In this document: positions 1-8,975 of the stretch, piece after piece | Layout of the letters: the number at the start of each line of letters is the position of its first letter | Numbering within the stretch: the first letter of the stretch is position 1 | DNA from: Providencia alcalifaciens | Lineage (GTDB): Bacteria > Pseudomonadota > Gammaproteobacteria > Enterobacterales > Enterobacteriaceae | Length of the DNA: 64,000 nt | NCBI RefSeq assembly: GCF_915403165.1 | Contig: NZ_OU659204.1 | Coordinates: 3,410,001 to 3,474,000, forward strand | Direction of reading: 5' to 3' | Notes under the pieces: generated by a model | The model's input: only the letters and a program-made list of their open reading frames with translations | Told to the model about the DNA's origin: nothing | Databases searched by the model: none | Translations under genes and position numbers: made by a program

Positions 1-2496
1 GGAAAGTCATATCTTATCTCGGCATTGGCGGCGGGCAATAACGGACGCTTGAAAACAAAAATGTCCGGTAAAGAGTTGGATTTCATTGACCACATTAACC
101 CACCTGGCGGCGGTAAAGAGGCCACTGGGTTAGTGACTCGATTTACGCGCTCGGCAACCAAAGGCACAGACAGCCACCCCGTTGAATTACACCTATTCAA
201 TGAAGTGGAAATTATTAAGATCCTCGCGAACGCTTATCTGTATGACTTTAACCAAGAAAAAATTGATTACGTTTTAGACGAGCAAAAATTATCCCAGTTA
301 CTCACGCAGTTTGAGCAACAGCGCGCCTCTGCGCCTGTGGCGGGTATCTCCCACGATGATATGATTTCTTTATGGGACTATTTAAAGCGCCACGCGGAAA
401 ACAGTCACAAAAAGCTCGCATTAACTTATTGGCCGAAAGCGGTTGAATTGGCACCGTACCTATCGATTTCACAACGGGCAAAACTTTTCGCCATTTTATG
501 GGGTGAAATCCCTGAATTAACAGAAGCTTACGAAATCTTTAGTCGCACCTTAGCGAAATTAAATTACGCTGAGATTGTGCTTGCCCCGCTAGAATCATTA
601 GTCAAAGAACGCAATGGCATCCTCGTTCAAGAAGACAGTATTATGAACGTCGATATGCTTGAGCGGCTCAATAAAAGTATTGATAACGACATCCAAGTTT
701 GCCCAATCAAGGGAGAACATGTGGGTTCGCCAGTGTCACTCTCGATTGCCGAATTAACGGCACTGACCGTCGAAGTCGTGATCCCACTGCTTGATACCCC
801 AAGCAAACCGCTCTTTGAGCAGGTTGAGCTGTTAGACTTCCCGGGTTACCGAGGCCGACTGGGCGTTGAGTCCATGAGCGGCATTCGCAATGCCGTGGAC
901 AGCGACGATGCCAACCCACTCGCCCAATTAATTTTACGTGGAAAAGTCTCTTATTTATTCGAACGTTACACGGATAACCAAGAGATGAACGTCCTGGTTG
1001 TCTGTACCGCATCCACCAAACAGTCCGATGTCAAAGAAGTGGGCGGCGTGCTCACGGAATGGATACATAACACTCAAGGTAAAGATGAGCAAACACGGGC
1101 CAAACGCCCTTGTGGGTTAATCTGGGCGATGACGATGTTTGACTTACGTATCTCTCAGTCACTCTCGCTCAATGAAGCCCTTTTACGCCAATCTTGGGGT
1201 AAAGGCGGCATGATCAAAATGGCAATGCTAGAGCGTTTTGGTCAATACCCTTGGATGTCTGATTGGGTTGATAATCACGCGTTTGATAACACCTTTTTAG
1301 TACGGAAACCTCGCGTTCCAACCTCATTTATCCGCATGCAAAACGAGGAAGAAATCGCCTTTGATGATGGCTGTAAAGAACATCTTCAATTAATGAAAAG
1401 AACCTACGTGGAAGATGAGTTTGTTCAGCGACATATTCGCGATACCAGTGAATCATGGGACAGCATGTTGCAGCTCAATGATGGTGGCATGTCACGCCTT
1501 GCTAATTACCTAGAGACTGTTGCATTAAAGAAATTGAAATTAGAGCGTATCACTGAGCAACTCGATGAATTAAGAAAAGAATTGATCGGTAATTACCTTG
1601 AAAAATGGTATCAATCTGGCGGTGAAGAAGAGTTATTAGTCAAAACGAAAAATGCCGAGGCCATCCTACGTTTCATGCAGAAAGTGCCTTACCTGCAAGG
1701 GCCGTTTATTGATTACATCATGCCGAGCCGCAAAGACTTGTATGAGCTTTATATGCAAGAAGAAAGCGCACTTAGCAAGATTAAAGATCCTAAACAGTCT
1801 GACGCCGAGCCGCAAAATGTCTCGATTTTCTCACTTGGCGGCAACGAATTTGGTGGCGGTATCGACCTATTTAGTGATGAGCCAGCCACCATTTCTGCCC
1901 CTGAAACCGATAAACCCCAAAGCTATGGGTATGAAGTCATTTACCCACAAAAAGTCATTGCGCTTTGGATAAACCATTTACGCAGTTTACCGGATAACAA
2001 TACGTTACTGACTTACCTTAATATCGAACAAGAGATTATGGTGACGTTTGTCGATGAGCTGATTACTGCCATTTCCCGTTTGCAGCTAGAGCAAAAGCTG
2101 GTGAATGCGCTGGCAGGGACAGAAACGGTCGGCGTTTTGCGAGATAAATTAGCCGAGTCTCAAGTTTCGCGTGTTCATAACATTTTAGGTGATTTCATCA
2201 CTTGGTTTAATTTCAAAGATGAAGGGGTTCTACGTCCAAACAGCAAAGTGAATGTTGGGAAAAAAATCTTTGAACGCCCAGACCGAAATAGCGTGGAATG
2301 GGCGGATGACGAGCGTCTTGTACGTCTCCCGACAACACCACTGAATTACACTTTCTTATTTGTTTACGACTGGTTAATCGCTCTAGATACCATCATTAAA
2401 GAAAACGCAGGTCACTCTGCTGGGCGAGAAATTAGCGCTGAGCAAAATGCTCAACTTGGTCAAATTATTAAATCGATGAAATCATCATTGGAGTAA
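1..2496 (+). CDS. SrfC-family putative virulence factor, dynamin-like GTPase (5' end cut by window)
   Basis: The reading frame is open from the first base. The first codons read GKSYLIS, the tail of a P-loop, so a true start lies upstream; the TTG at 25 is only the first possible start inside the window. 831 residues are visible. A DFPG motif at about residue 279 fits a G3/switch II (DxxG) element, so the protein looks like a large GTPase. Long helical stretches follow, and residues about 590-640 form a low-complexity acidic linker. Overall it resembles the SrfC family (named after the Salmonella srfABC locus), whose biochemical role is not settled. No signal peptide or clear membrane segment is visible. 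The next gene follows after 4 bp, so it is co-transcribed with the membrane/ABC module below. An upstream srfB partner is expected but is outside the window. Confidence 0.75.
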   Translation, partial: GKSYLISALAAGNNGRLKTKMSGKELDFIDHINPPGGGKEATGLVTRFTRSATKGTDSHPVELHLFNEVEIIKILANAYLYDFNQEKIDYVLDEQKLSQLLTQFEQQRASAPVAGISHDDMISLWDYLKRHAENSHKKLALTYWPKAVELAPYLSISQRAKLFAILWGEIPELTEAYEIFSRTLAKLNYAEIVLAPLESLVKERNGILVQEDSIMNVDMLERLNKSIDNDIQVCPIKGEHVGSPVSLSIAELTALTVEVVIPLLDTPSKPLFEQVELLDFPGYRGRLGVESMSGIRNAVDSDDANPLAQLILRGKVSYLFERYTDNQEMNVLVVCTASTKQSDVKEVGGVLTEWIHNTQGKDEQTRAKRPCGLIWAMTMFDLRISQSLSLNEALLRQSWGKGGMIKMAMLERFGQYPWMSDWVDNHAFDNTFLVRKPRVPTSFIRMQNEEEIAFDDGCKEHLQLMKRTYVEDEFVQRHIRDTSESWDSMLQLNDGGMSRLANYLETVALKKLKLERITEQLDELRKELIGNYLEKWYQSGGEEELLVKTKNAEAILRFMQKVPYLQGPFIDYIMPSRKDLYELYMQEESALSKIKDPKQSDAEPQNVSIFSLGGNEFGGGIDLFSDEPATISAPETDKPQSYGYEVIYPQKVIALWINHLRSLPDNNTLLTYLNIEQEIMVTFVDELITAISRLQLEQKLVNALAGTETVGVLRDKLAESQVSRVHNILGDFITWFNFKDEGVLRPNSKVNVGKKIFERPDRNSVEWADDERLVRLPTTPLNYTFLFVYDWLIALDTIIKENAGHSAGREISAEQNAQLGQIIKSMKSSLE

Positions 2497-2500
2497 AACT

Positions 2501-3520
2501 GTGTTTAATCCAGAATTAAAGCCATTACAACCTGCTCGCCCTGGCAACGCATTATTGACTATCCGTAATTGGGATGGCGAGCATGAGCATGTCAGCTTAA
2601 CCATTCAACGAAATCAAGATGGTAACTACCTCAATGACAAAGGTGAATGGGTCGGTAATGCTTTTGAAATTCAGCTCCCATTTGAGCTAAATGGCGATGA
2701 TTTGCACATTGTTCTTGATAAAGTGTTTGTTGACCCGCTGGTCAGCAACCTGCAAATGGCCTATCGATTCACCCTCAAAGATGATGAAGGGAATGAAGAT
2801 AAGGGTACACTTAAAATTCATAATGGCGTTTTAAGCTCACTCGCTCAAGGCCAGCAAGATATCATTCCCTCTGGGGGAAGTGTCCAGCCAACGCAGGGCA
2901 TCAATGATGATATCGAGCCTGAAATCATCATTGAAGATGAGCCTGAGCCTATCATTGAACTTGCTGAAGACGTTGCGAAAATCCCACCAGCGCCTGAACC
3001 TATTATTAAAAAAGTTTCCCCCGCAAAAACCAAGAAATCCCCAGTCTTGGGCATTATCATCGCCCTTATATTGCTGCTCATTATCGCCGCGCTGGTCTGG
3101 TTTTTTATGTTCAAAAACAAAAGTGAAGAGCCCGCAGTTGCGCCAACCCAAGCCTCCGCGCCTGCCAATGGCATTGAAGGCGTCTGTAGCGTCGACAACA
3201 TGAAATCCGGCGAGCCTCTCTCTTTCGTACAAAACTGTTTAAAAAGCCACCCAACAGATGTCGAGATTGTCACAACCATCGATGCAGCAATAGCCAATGG
3301 TCAATGTGATATCGCCCAACGTTTGTATGCGTACAAAGCGCAAGCTGGGGATGCCAAAATCGCCTTTAAATACGCGCAAGAGTACGACCCTAATAATACG
3401 TCATCCGGTAAATGTTTCTCGCCAGATAAAGAAACTGCCATCTATTGGTATGAAGTCACCGTGAATAATGACTCGCAAAATAGTGACGCGAAAACACGTT
3501 TAGAAGCCTTAAAGAAATAG
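2501..3520 (+). CDS. single-pass inner-membrane protein with Sel1/TPR-like periplasmic tail
   Basis: A 339-residue protein with a GTG start 4 bp after the SrfC-like gene; GGAG lies just upstream. Residues 1-115 look like a soluble beta-rich cytoplasmic domain. Residues 130-170 are an acidic, proline-rich linker (many E, D, P), followed by a Lys-rich stretch. Residues 182-204 are one strong transmembrane helix. The remaining ~130 residues, probably periplasmic, contain four cysteines and end in a helical repeat resembling a Sel1/TPR unit (AIYWYE motif). I do not recognise the family. Position and topology suggest a link between the cytoplasmic GTPase-like protein and the periplasmic proteins encoded downstream. 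It superficially recalls the one-pass architecture of T6SS regulators such as PpkA, but no kinase or FHA motif is visible. Confidence 0.7.
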   Translation: MFNPELKPLQPARPGNALLTIRNWDGEHEHVSLTIQRNQDGNYLNDKGEWVGNAFEIQLPFELNGDDLHIVLDKVFVDPLVSNLQMAYRFTLKDDEGNEDKGTLKIHNGVLSSLAQGQQDIIPSGGSVQPTQGINDDIEPEIIIEDEPEPIIELAEDVAKIPPAPEPIIKKVSPAKTKKSPVLGIIIALILLLIIAALVWFFMFKNKSEEPAVAPTQASAPANGIEGVCSVDNMKSGEPLSFVQNCLKSHPTDVEIVTTIDAAIANGQCDIAQRLYAYKAQAGDAKIAFKYAQEYDPNNTSSGKCFSPDKETAIYWYEVTVNNDSQNSDAKTRLEALKK

Positions 3521-3529
3521 AGGTCAAAA

Positions 3530-5512
3530 ATGAAACAGTTTCTATGGTTAGGCTTTTTACTCGGAAGCAGCATATTGAGCAGCGCCGCTTATGCGGATGA
3601 ACAAAAACCGTTGCTGCAAGCCGGTAAGAAAACACTTTATCAGCGGGTTTTAACTTACCCCGGTTGTGAACTTTCCGACAAAATCGCCACGAAAGGTAAA
3701 GAGCAGCCGGCATTCAGTCGCTTTTATGTCTACCAGCGTCAAACTCAAGGCGCAACAGAGTGGCTACATGTGGGACCTGACCAATTCGGGAAAACCAGTG
3801 GCTGGATGAAAGCAGATTGTACTTCCGAGTGGAAAATGCAATTAACGCTCGCGATGACCAACCCCGCAGGGCGCAATCCGACCTTATTTTTGAAAGATAA
3901 AGCGACCCTTGAGGGAATTTTAAACTCGGATAAACCAGAGACAAAATACAATCCCCTACTGGCCGATGTGACGAAGAAGAAAGCCAATCCGGCGGTACTT
4001 GCCCGTGAGCCTGATAACTTTGTCGATCAGAAAAAGAATTTCTATCTTCTGCCCGTCCTAGAATCCGATGAAGCATTCACGGAAGCGGGCTACAAAGTAA
4101 GAATGCTGGAAGTGGCGTCAGTTTCAACGCCATCATCCCAAGCAGCATCAGCTCAAACATCGCCAGCAAATGCTGCATCTACCGCGGATCAAGAGCAGAT
4201 GATGCAAGGCTTCTCTGCTGCGGTTGTGTTTGTAATCGACTCCACCATTTCAATGGATCCTTATATCGACCGTACCAAAGAAGCCATTGAAAAAGTGTAT
4301 GTACAAGTCGAAAAAGACCATCTTTTAGATAACGTTAAGTTTGGTTTAGTGGCATTCCGCTCAAATATCAAAGCCGTTCCGGGCTTGGAATATGATGCGA
4401 AAATGTATGTGAACCCAAATGATGTGAAAGATGGGCCTGATTTTCTTGCAAAAGTGAAAGAGTTAAAACAAGCCAAAGTATCCAGCAGCCGATTTGATGA
4501 AGATTCCTACGCAGGTGTGATGATGGCGCTGGATAAAATTGATTGGACGCGTTTTGGGGCACGCTACATTATTCTCATTACAGATGCAGGGGCATTACCT
4601 GCGGATGATCCACTATCATCCACAAAATTAGATGCTGAGCAAATTCGCCAAGAAGCCGCTTACCGCGGCGTGGCACTGTATACACTGCATTTAAAAACGC
4701 CTTCAGGAAGTAAAAACCATGCTTCTGCACAGGCACAATATGAAGCTTTAACATTGAATCCGTATATCCATAAACCCCTTTATTACCCGATTAACTCCGG
4801 TGATATTGCGAGTTTTGGGAAAATGGTCGACAGCCTTTCGTCCGCAATCACCTCTCAAATTCAGATGGCTTATCGTGGCGAAAAAGGCATTGGGAGCGCA
4901 TTAAATGCCGATCCTAATTACGGCAACGATAAAGACACCAAGCCGATTCTGTCCGATGCCCATGATCTTGGGTATGCCATGCGCCTTGCTTATTTAGGTG
5001 AGAAACAAGGCACCAAAGCGCCGAGTGTTTTTAAAGCATGGATCAGCGACCGTGATGTGCTGAAACAGAATGTACCAACCACTGAAGTCCAAGTTTTGCT
5101 GACAAAAAGTGAACTGAGTGACCTCAGCGAAGTCATGAAGAAAATTGTGAATGCAGCCAATGAAGGCATGATTTCACCGGATAACATGTTTGAAAACTTG
5201 CGTTCTATCGCCGCTACAATGGGTAATGATCCTAAACAGATCAAACAAGCTTCTGGAACTAAACTCAGCGAAATGGGATTACTGGGCGAATATGTCGAAA
5301 ACCTACCCTATCTCAGTGAAGTTCTTGGTTTAGATGAAGAAACATGGAAAAGCTGGGATGGGCTAGAGCAGGAGAAATTTATTCGCCGACTCAACACTAA
5401 ACTTCAATATTATCAACGTTATAATGAAGATGTTGACCGTTGGATCCCGCTAGCTCCGAATAGCGATCCCCGTGACTATGTTTACCCTGTACCTTTAGAA
5501 AATCTCCCTTAA
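3530..5512 (+). CDS. secreted von Willebrand factor A protein, PpkA C-terminal-like
   Basis: 660 residues with a cleavable signal peptide (hydrophobic core residues 5-20, cleavage near AYADE). Residues about 30-195 form an SH3-like N-terminal region, followed by an Ala/Ser/Thr/Gln-rich linker (about 200-220). A von Willebrand A domain spans about 228-440; its metal-site motif DSTIS begins at Asp237, and a second conserved strand reads IILITDAG. The vWA block and the sequence after it closely recall the periplasmic half of the T6SS threonine kinase PpkA. Here there is no kinase domain and no transmembrane anchor, so the protein should be free in the periplasm. ATG with AGAGGTC upstream, 9 bp after the previous gene. 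It overlaps the ABC ATPase by 1 nt (TAATG), implying translational coupling. Likely role, by inference: ligand or partner sensing for the adjacent Tag-like complex. Confidence 0.8.
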   Translation: MKQFLWLGFLLGSSILSSAAYADEQKPLLQAGKKTLYQRVLTYPGCELSDKIATKGKEQPAFSRFYVYQRQTQGATEWLHVGPDQFGKTSGWMKADCTSEWKMQLTLAMTNPAGRNPTLFLKDKATLEGILNSDKPETKYNPLLADVTKKKANPAVLAREPDNFVDQKKNFYLLPVLESDEAFTEAGYKVRMLEVASVSTPSSQAASAQTSPANAASTADQEQMMQGFSAAVVFVIDSTISMDPYIDRTKEAIEKVYVQVEKDHLLDNVKFGLVAFRSNIKAVPGLEYDAKMYVNPNDVKDGPDFLAKVKELKQAKVSSSRFDEDSYAGVMMALDKIDWTRFGARYIILITDAGALPADDPLSSTKLDAEQIRQEAAYRGVALYTLHLKTPSGSKNHASAQAQYEALTLNPYIHKPLYYPINSGDIASFGKMVDSLSSAITSQIQMAYRGEKGIGSALNADPNYGNDKDTKPILSDAHDLGYAMRLAYLGEKQGTKAPSVFKAWISDRDVLKQNVPTTEVQVLLTKSELSDLSEVMKKIVNAANEGMISPDNMFENLRSIAATMGNDPKQIKQASGTKLSEMGLLGEYVENLPYLSEVLGLDEETWKSWDGLEQEKFIRRLNTKLQYYQRYNEDVDRWIPLAPNSDPRDYVYPVPLENLP

Positions 5513-6204
5513 TGTTACACATTGAGCAGTTGTCACTGACACGAAACGATGGGGGACGTGATTTTCATGTCACCCTTCCCTCTCTCACACTAGAGCCGGG
5601 TCATGTATGCGCATTAACGGGGCTAAGCGGCTGTGGGAAAAGCACATTATTAGAAATGATTGGGTTGATCCTTCAGCCCGATCAACTCGCCCATTACCAA
5701 CTGACCTATGAGCTTAATATTACCGAAGCGGTTCTGCATGATGACGCCAAGCTTTTAGCGCAGTTACGAGCACAACATTTTGGCTTTGTGTTGCAAAATG
5801 GCGGGCTTCTTCCTTATTTAACCGTGCAGCAAAATGTTGTTTTACCAAGAAACATACTGTCATTACCCGCAAAATCAGACTGGTTAGATTTTGCGATTGA
5901 CCACCTTCAATTACGTCATTTACTCAATAATTATCCCCATCAGCTTTCTATCGGTGAGCGCCAGCGAGTGGCATTTGTGAGAGCCATCGCTCATCAACCG
6001 ACCCTGTTACTTGCTGATGAGCCCACAGCAGCACTTGATCCGCTCAATGCTCAGTCTCTGTATTCATTAATTATTGAAATGGTGAAAGATTTAAACCTGA
6101 GTGCGCTTATTGTTAGCCATGACTGGACGCTGGTAGAACAGTTTGGCTTTACACAATATCATGCCGAATTAGAAGGGAATGGTAGTGTCTTTAGACAAAA
6201 ATAG
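5512..6204 (+). CDS. ABC transporter ATP-binding protein, LolD/TagT-like
   Basis: 230 residues, the usual length for a LolD/MacB-type ATPase. Walker A is GLSGCGKS (residues 37-44), the signature is LSIGERQRV (about 145) and Walker B is LLLADEPTAALD (about 165), followed by an SHD H-loop. All catalytic residues are present. The ATG overlaps the previous stop codon by 1 nt, and the gene runs into the FtsX-type permease. Such pairs power mechanotransmission or lipoprotein extraction rather than classical import. Beside a PpkA-like vWA protein and a SUMF1 protein, the closest known counterpart is TagT of the T6SS TagQRST complex. That assignment rests on gene order and family, not on a sequence comparison. 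Confidence 0.85.
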   Translation: MLHIEQLSLTRNDGGRDFHVTLPSLTLEPGHVCALTGLSGCGKSTLLEMIGLILQPDQLAHYQLTYELNITEAVLHDDAKLLAQLRAQHFGFVLQNGGLLPYLTVQQNVVLPRNILSLPAKSDWLDFAIDHLQLRHLLNNYPHQLSIGERQRVAFVRAIAHQPTLLLADEPTAALDPLNAQSLYSLIIEMVKDLNLSALIVSHDWTLVEQFGFTQYHAELEGNGSVFRQK

Positions 6205-7420
6205 TGCCATAAAAACGAAGTTTTCATTACTTACTCGATTGGCATGGCAAGATTTACTCCATGACCGAAAGGTCGCCCTGTGCATTATTTTCTCATTAAC
6301 ATCGGTCATTGCACCGCTGTTACTGCTGTTTGGCTTAAAAAACGGGATTATCACGCAGCTTCATAACCAATTACTTAACGATCCACGAAACTTAGAAGTG
6401 CGTATGATTGGGAATGGCAACTACCCGCCATCGTGGTTTGCTGAATTATCACAACACCCTGATATTCAGTTTGTGATCCCACAAACTCGCAGTCTAAATA
6501 CTCAAGCTGACCTTGTTGCCGATAGCCAACATTTTGTGTCTAACGCTGAAATTATCCCCACCGCCAAAGGCGACCCACTGCTCAGTGATGCGATTGTTCC
6601 GGTTGAAGAAAACACGCTGGTACTCTCCACTAGCGCCGCTGAAAAATTAAGTGCGAACAAAGGTGATACCGTGAATTTGGTAATTACTCGCAAACGAGGT
6701 AATACCAACGAGCGAGTGAAACAGCCCTTTCGCGTGATTGATATTATTAGCGACGCCAAGTTTTCTCGCCCTGCCGCCTTTGTGCCGTTATCCGTACTTA
6801 TTGCTATGGAAGATTACCGAGATGGCTACCAAGTTCCTCAGTTTAATATCACGGAAGGCGAAAACCCCAAAGTCAGAGAAAGCTTTGCAAAGGCCCGCAT
6901 CTACGCCAGTAGTTTAGATGGGATAGCCCCTATCAATGACTGGTTTAATCAGCAACATATTGAAGTAATAACACAAAAAAGCCAGATTGACGCCGTCAAA
7001 TCCATCACCTACGTACTCAATATTATCTTTTCTGTGATCATGTGGATTTCGCTATTTGGCTGCATCGCATCTCTCATTGGCGCTTTTTTGGCAAATATCG
7101 ATAGAAAACGCAAAGACATGGCCGTATTGCGGTTACTGGGCTTTCACCAGTTGGCCGTGACCTTCTATATCATCATCCAAGCCTTGCTCTTAACCACTAT
7201 CGCCTTCTTTATTGGCTTCTTGCTGTACCTTATCGGCAGCTATCTATTTACTGGCCTATTGGGCGAACAATTGCCTCAAAACGCCTTTGTGTGCCGACTT
7301 GAGCCAATCAATATCCTTATCGCTTTATTTACTGCGTTATTTATCGCGCTCTGCGTTGCAGGCATTGGGGCGTTACGTGCAGTGAAAATACAACCTGCGG
7401 AGAGTTTACGTGAAATCTAA
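6185..7420 (+). CDS. FtsX-like ABC permease, TagS-like
   Basis: About 411 residues with MacB/LolC topology: one N-terminal membrane helix (about 30-55), a periplasmic domain of roughly 220 residues, then three C-terminal helices (about 280-310, 330-360, 380-405). The start is probably GTG at 6185, with AAGG about 8 nt upstream; an ATG at 6179 is in frame but only 2-3 nt from that ribosome site. The gene overlaps the ATPase gene by about 20 nt. The cytoplasmic loop RKDMAVLRLLG is the coupling segment typical of FtsX permeases. With its ATPase it would form a mechanotransmitting inner-membrane complex, comparable to TagS/TagT. Confidence 0.82.
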   Translation: MSLDKNSAIKTKFSLLTRLAWQDLLHDRKVALCIIFSLTSVIAPLLLLFGLKNGIITQLHNQLLNDPRNLEVRMIGNGNYPPSWFAELSQHPDIQFVIPQTRSLNTQADLVADSQHFVSNAEIIPTAKGDPLLSDAIVPVEENTLVLSTSAAEKLSANKGDTVNLVITRKRGNTNERVKQPFRVIDIISDAKFSRPAAFVPLSVLIAMEDYRDGYQVPQFNITEGENPKVRESFAKARIYASSLDGIAPINDWFNQQHIEVITQKSQIDAVKSITYVLNIIFSVIMWISLFGCIASLIGAFLANIDRKRKDMAVLRLLGFHQLAVTFYIIIQALLLTTIAFFIGFLLYLIGSYLFTGLLGEQLPQNAFVCRLEPINILIALFTALFIALCVAGIGALRAVKIQPAESLREI

Positions 7421-8963
7421 AATAGCATTAATCACACTGTCATTCGTTTTACTGCACAGCGGAAATATTTATGCCGCGCCGTGGGAAGATAAATTCTTTA
7501 ACCCGAAGGCGTTACCGGATGATGTTGTCTTACCATTCCCCTGTGAAGGCAGTATGGTTTTTCGTAAAGTGGCTATTCCCGTGAATCAACCTTTGCAAGA
7601 TTACAATATTACTTTAGGCCAAGAAGGGGATGATTGGGGCTATCTAGAACAAACTCGAACCGAACATATTGCGGGGAGTTTTACTGAGAAAAATAAAGGC
7701 CGTTATTTCCTGATGGCGAAATACCCCGTCACTGATCTCCAATACACCGCGCTAGAAAATACGCTGCAAGGGAAAGAGTGCCCAACCCCATCCAATAAAT
7801 TGCGTTTACCGAAAGTGAATGTGAGTTGGTATGACGCAATGCAGTTTTCAGACAAATACAACCTATGGTTGCGTGAAAAACATCCAAGTGCCCTGCCAGT
7901 CGAAGATGGAGCGAAAGGCTTTGCTCGTCTCCCGACGGAAACAGAATGGGAGTTTACCGCAAGGGGTGGGCTATCAGTTTCAGCATCAGATTTTCGTGAT
8001 ACCCGATTCCCTATGCCTGAAGGCATTCGAAACTATGTCTGGTCAGCGGGCACACAATCTGCCAATGGAGATTTGCAACTCACAGGCTTGCTGCAACCGA
8101 ATCCATTAGGGCTGCACGATATGTTGGGTAACGTCTCCGAGATGATGTTCGAACCGTTTAGACTCAATAAATTGGACCGCCAACATGGGCAAGCCGGTGG
8201 ATTTATCGTGCGAGGTGGAAGCTATTTAACCCCAGAAAGCGATATCCGCAGCGCTTGGCGACAAGAAGAAGCTTATTACACCGATAAAGGGCCAACCAAG
8301 AATAAGTATACCGGTTTTCGCCTTGCTATCGTGTCACCAACCTTGACCTCAAGAGATAGGATTAAAGAAATTGAAAAAGAGTGGCTCAAATTAGGCTCAG
8401 GTTCATCGCCAGCAAAGGGCCAACCACAGGCACAAAATAGCTCTCTCAACAATTTAAGCGCCATTTCAGCAAAAGTGCAGGATGAAGCTATCAAGCTGCA
8501 ATTAACGCAGTTAAAAGATGAGCTTAAAGCGAATGCCCAACTGCGGGATGAGCAGCGTGATCAAGCTGTCAGAACCTCATTACAGTTAGGCGCATTTTTG
8601 TGCACAAAACTCAAAGATGATGGCGAATTTTATGACCGCTTAGCGGGCTTATATGACAAAAATTGTGCTGCCAATGCCGCCGAAGGCACTTGCGAGAAAC
8701 GCAAATCACAACTTGAAGAACACAAAAAAGCGTTGGATTTTGTCGTGAATTACTACGCTGATACCTTAGTCGATATGGCCACAACCTATGATTCCGCCCT
8801 AGTGAAGTCCCAAGTTAACATTGTTAAACAGATGATGGAGGCCAGAGGAAAATCAAATTTACAGACCTACCTCTCGGCTTATGTTTCAAACTTAGATGGT
8901 TATTGGAAGAATGGAAAAGTTTCAAGAAATGAATGGCTTGAAACATGTAAAAAACAACAATAG
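7410..8963 (+). CDS. secreted SUMF1/formylglycine-generating-enzyme-like protein, TagR-like
   Basis: 517 residues from a GTG start (GGAGAG upstream), overlapping the permease by 11 nt. The signal peptide ends near IYAAPWE. Residues about 50-310 are a SUMF1-type domain, with the family blocks PVTDLQY, VSWYDAMQF, RLPTETEWEFTARGG, GNVSEM, RGGSY and a final GFRLA. The paired active-site cysteines of true formylglycine generators are not evident, so a binding or scaffold role is more likely than catalysis. Residues about 340-520 form a separate helical, partly coiled-coil region with several Cys. TagR of Pseudomonas, which acts with PpkA in the periplasm, is the obvious functional analogue. The long C-terminal extension is distinctive. 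Confidence 0.82.
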   Translation: MKSKIALITLSFVLLHSGNIYAAPWEDKFFNPKALPDDVVLPFPCEGSMVFRKVAIPVNQPLQDYNITLGQEGDDWGYLEQTRTEHIAGSFTEKNKGRYFLMAKYPVTDLQYTALENTLQGKECPTPSNKLRLPKVNVSWYDAMQFSDKYNLWLREKHPSALPVEDGAKGFARLPTETEWEFTARGGLSVSASDFRDTRFPMPEGIRNYVWSAGTQSANGDLQLTGLLQPNPLGLHDMLGNVSEMMFEPFRLNKLDRQHGQAGGFIVRGGSYLTPESDIRSAWRQEEAYYTDKGPTKNKYTGFRLAIVSPTLTSRDRIKEIEKEWLKLGSGSSPAKGQPQAQNSSLNNLSAISAKVQDEAIKLQLTQLKDELKANAQLRDEQRDQAVRTSLQLGAFLCTKLKDDGEFYDRLAGLYDKNCAANAAEGTCEKRKSQLEEHKKALDFVVNYYADTLVDMATTYDSALVKSQVNIVKQMMEARGKSNLQTYLSAYVSNLDGYWKNGKVSRNEWLETCKKQQ

Positions 8964-8975
8964 GAATTACGCTAA

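Noticed and set aside
707..1012. Antisense open frame of about 100 codons inside the SrfC-like gene
   Set aside because: No ribosome site, composition is the shadow of the coding strand.
2837..3297. Two antisense frames of 130-150 codons in the membrane-protein gene
   Set aside because: Overlap a well-supported gene in reverse; repetitive Ser/Ile content reflects the Asp/Glu-rich coding strand.
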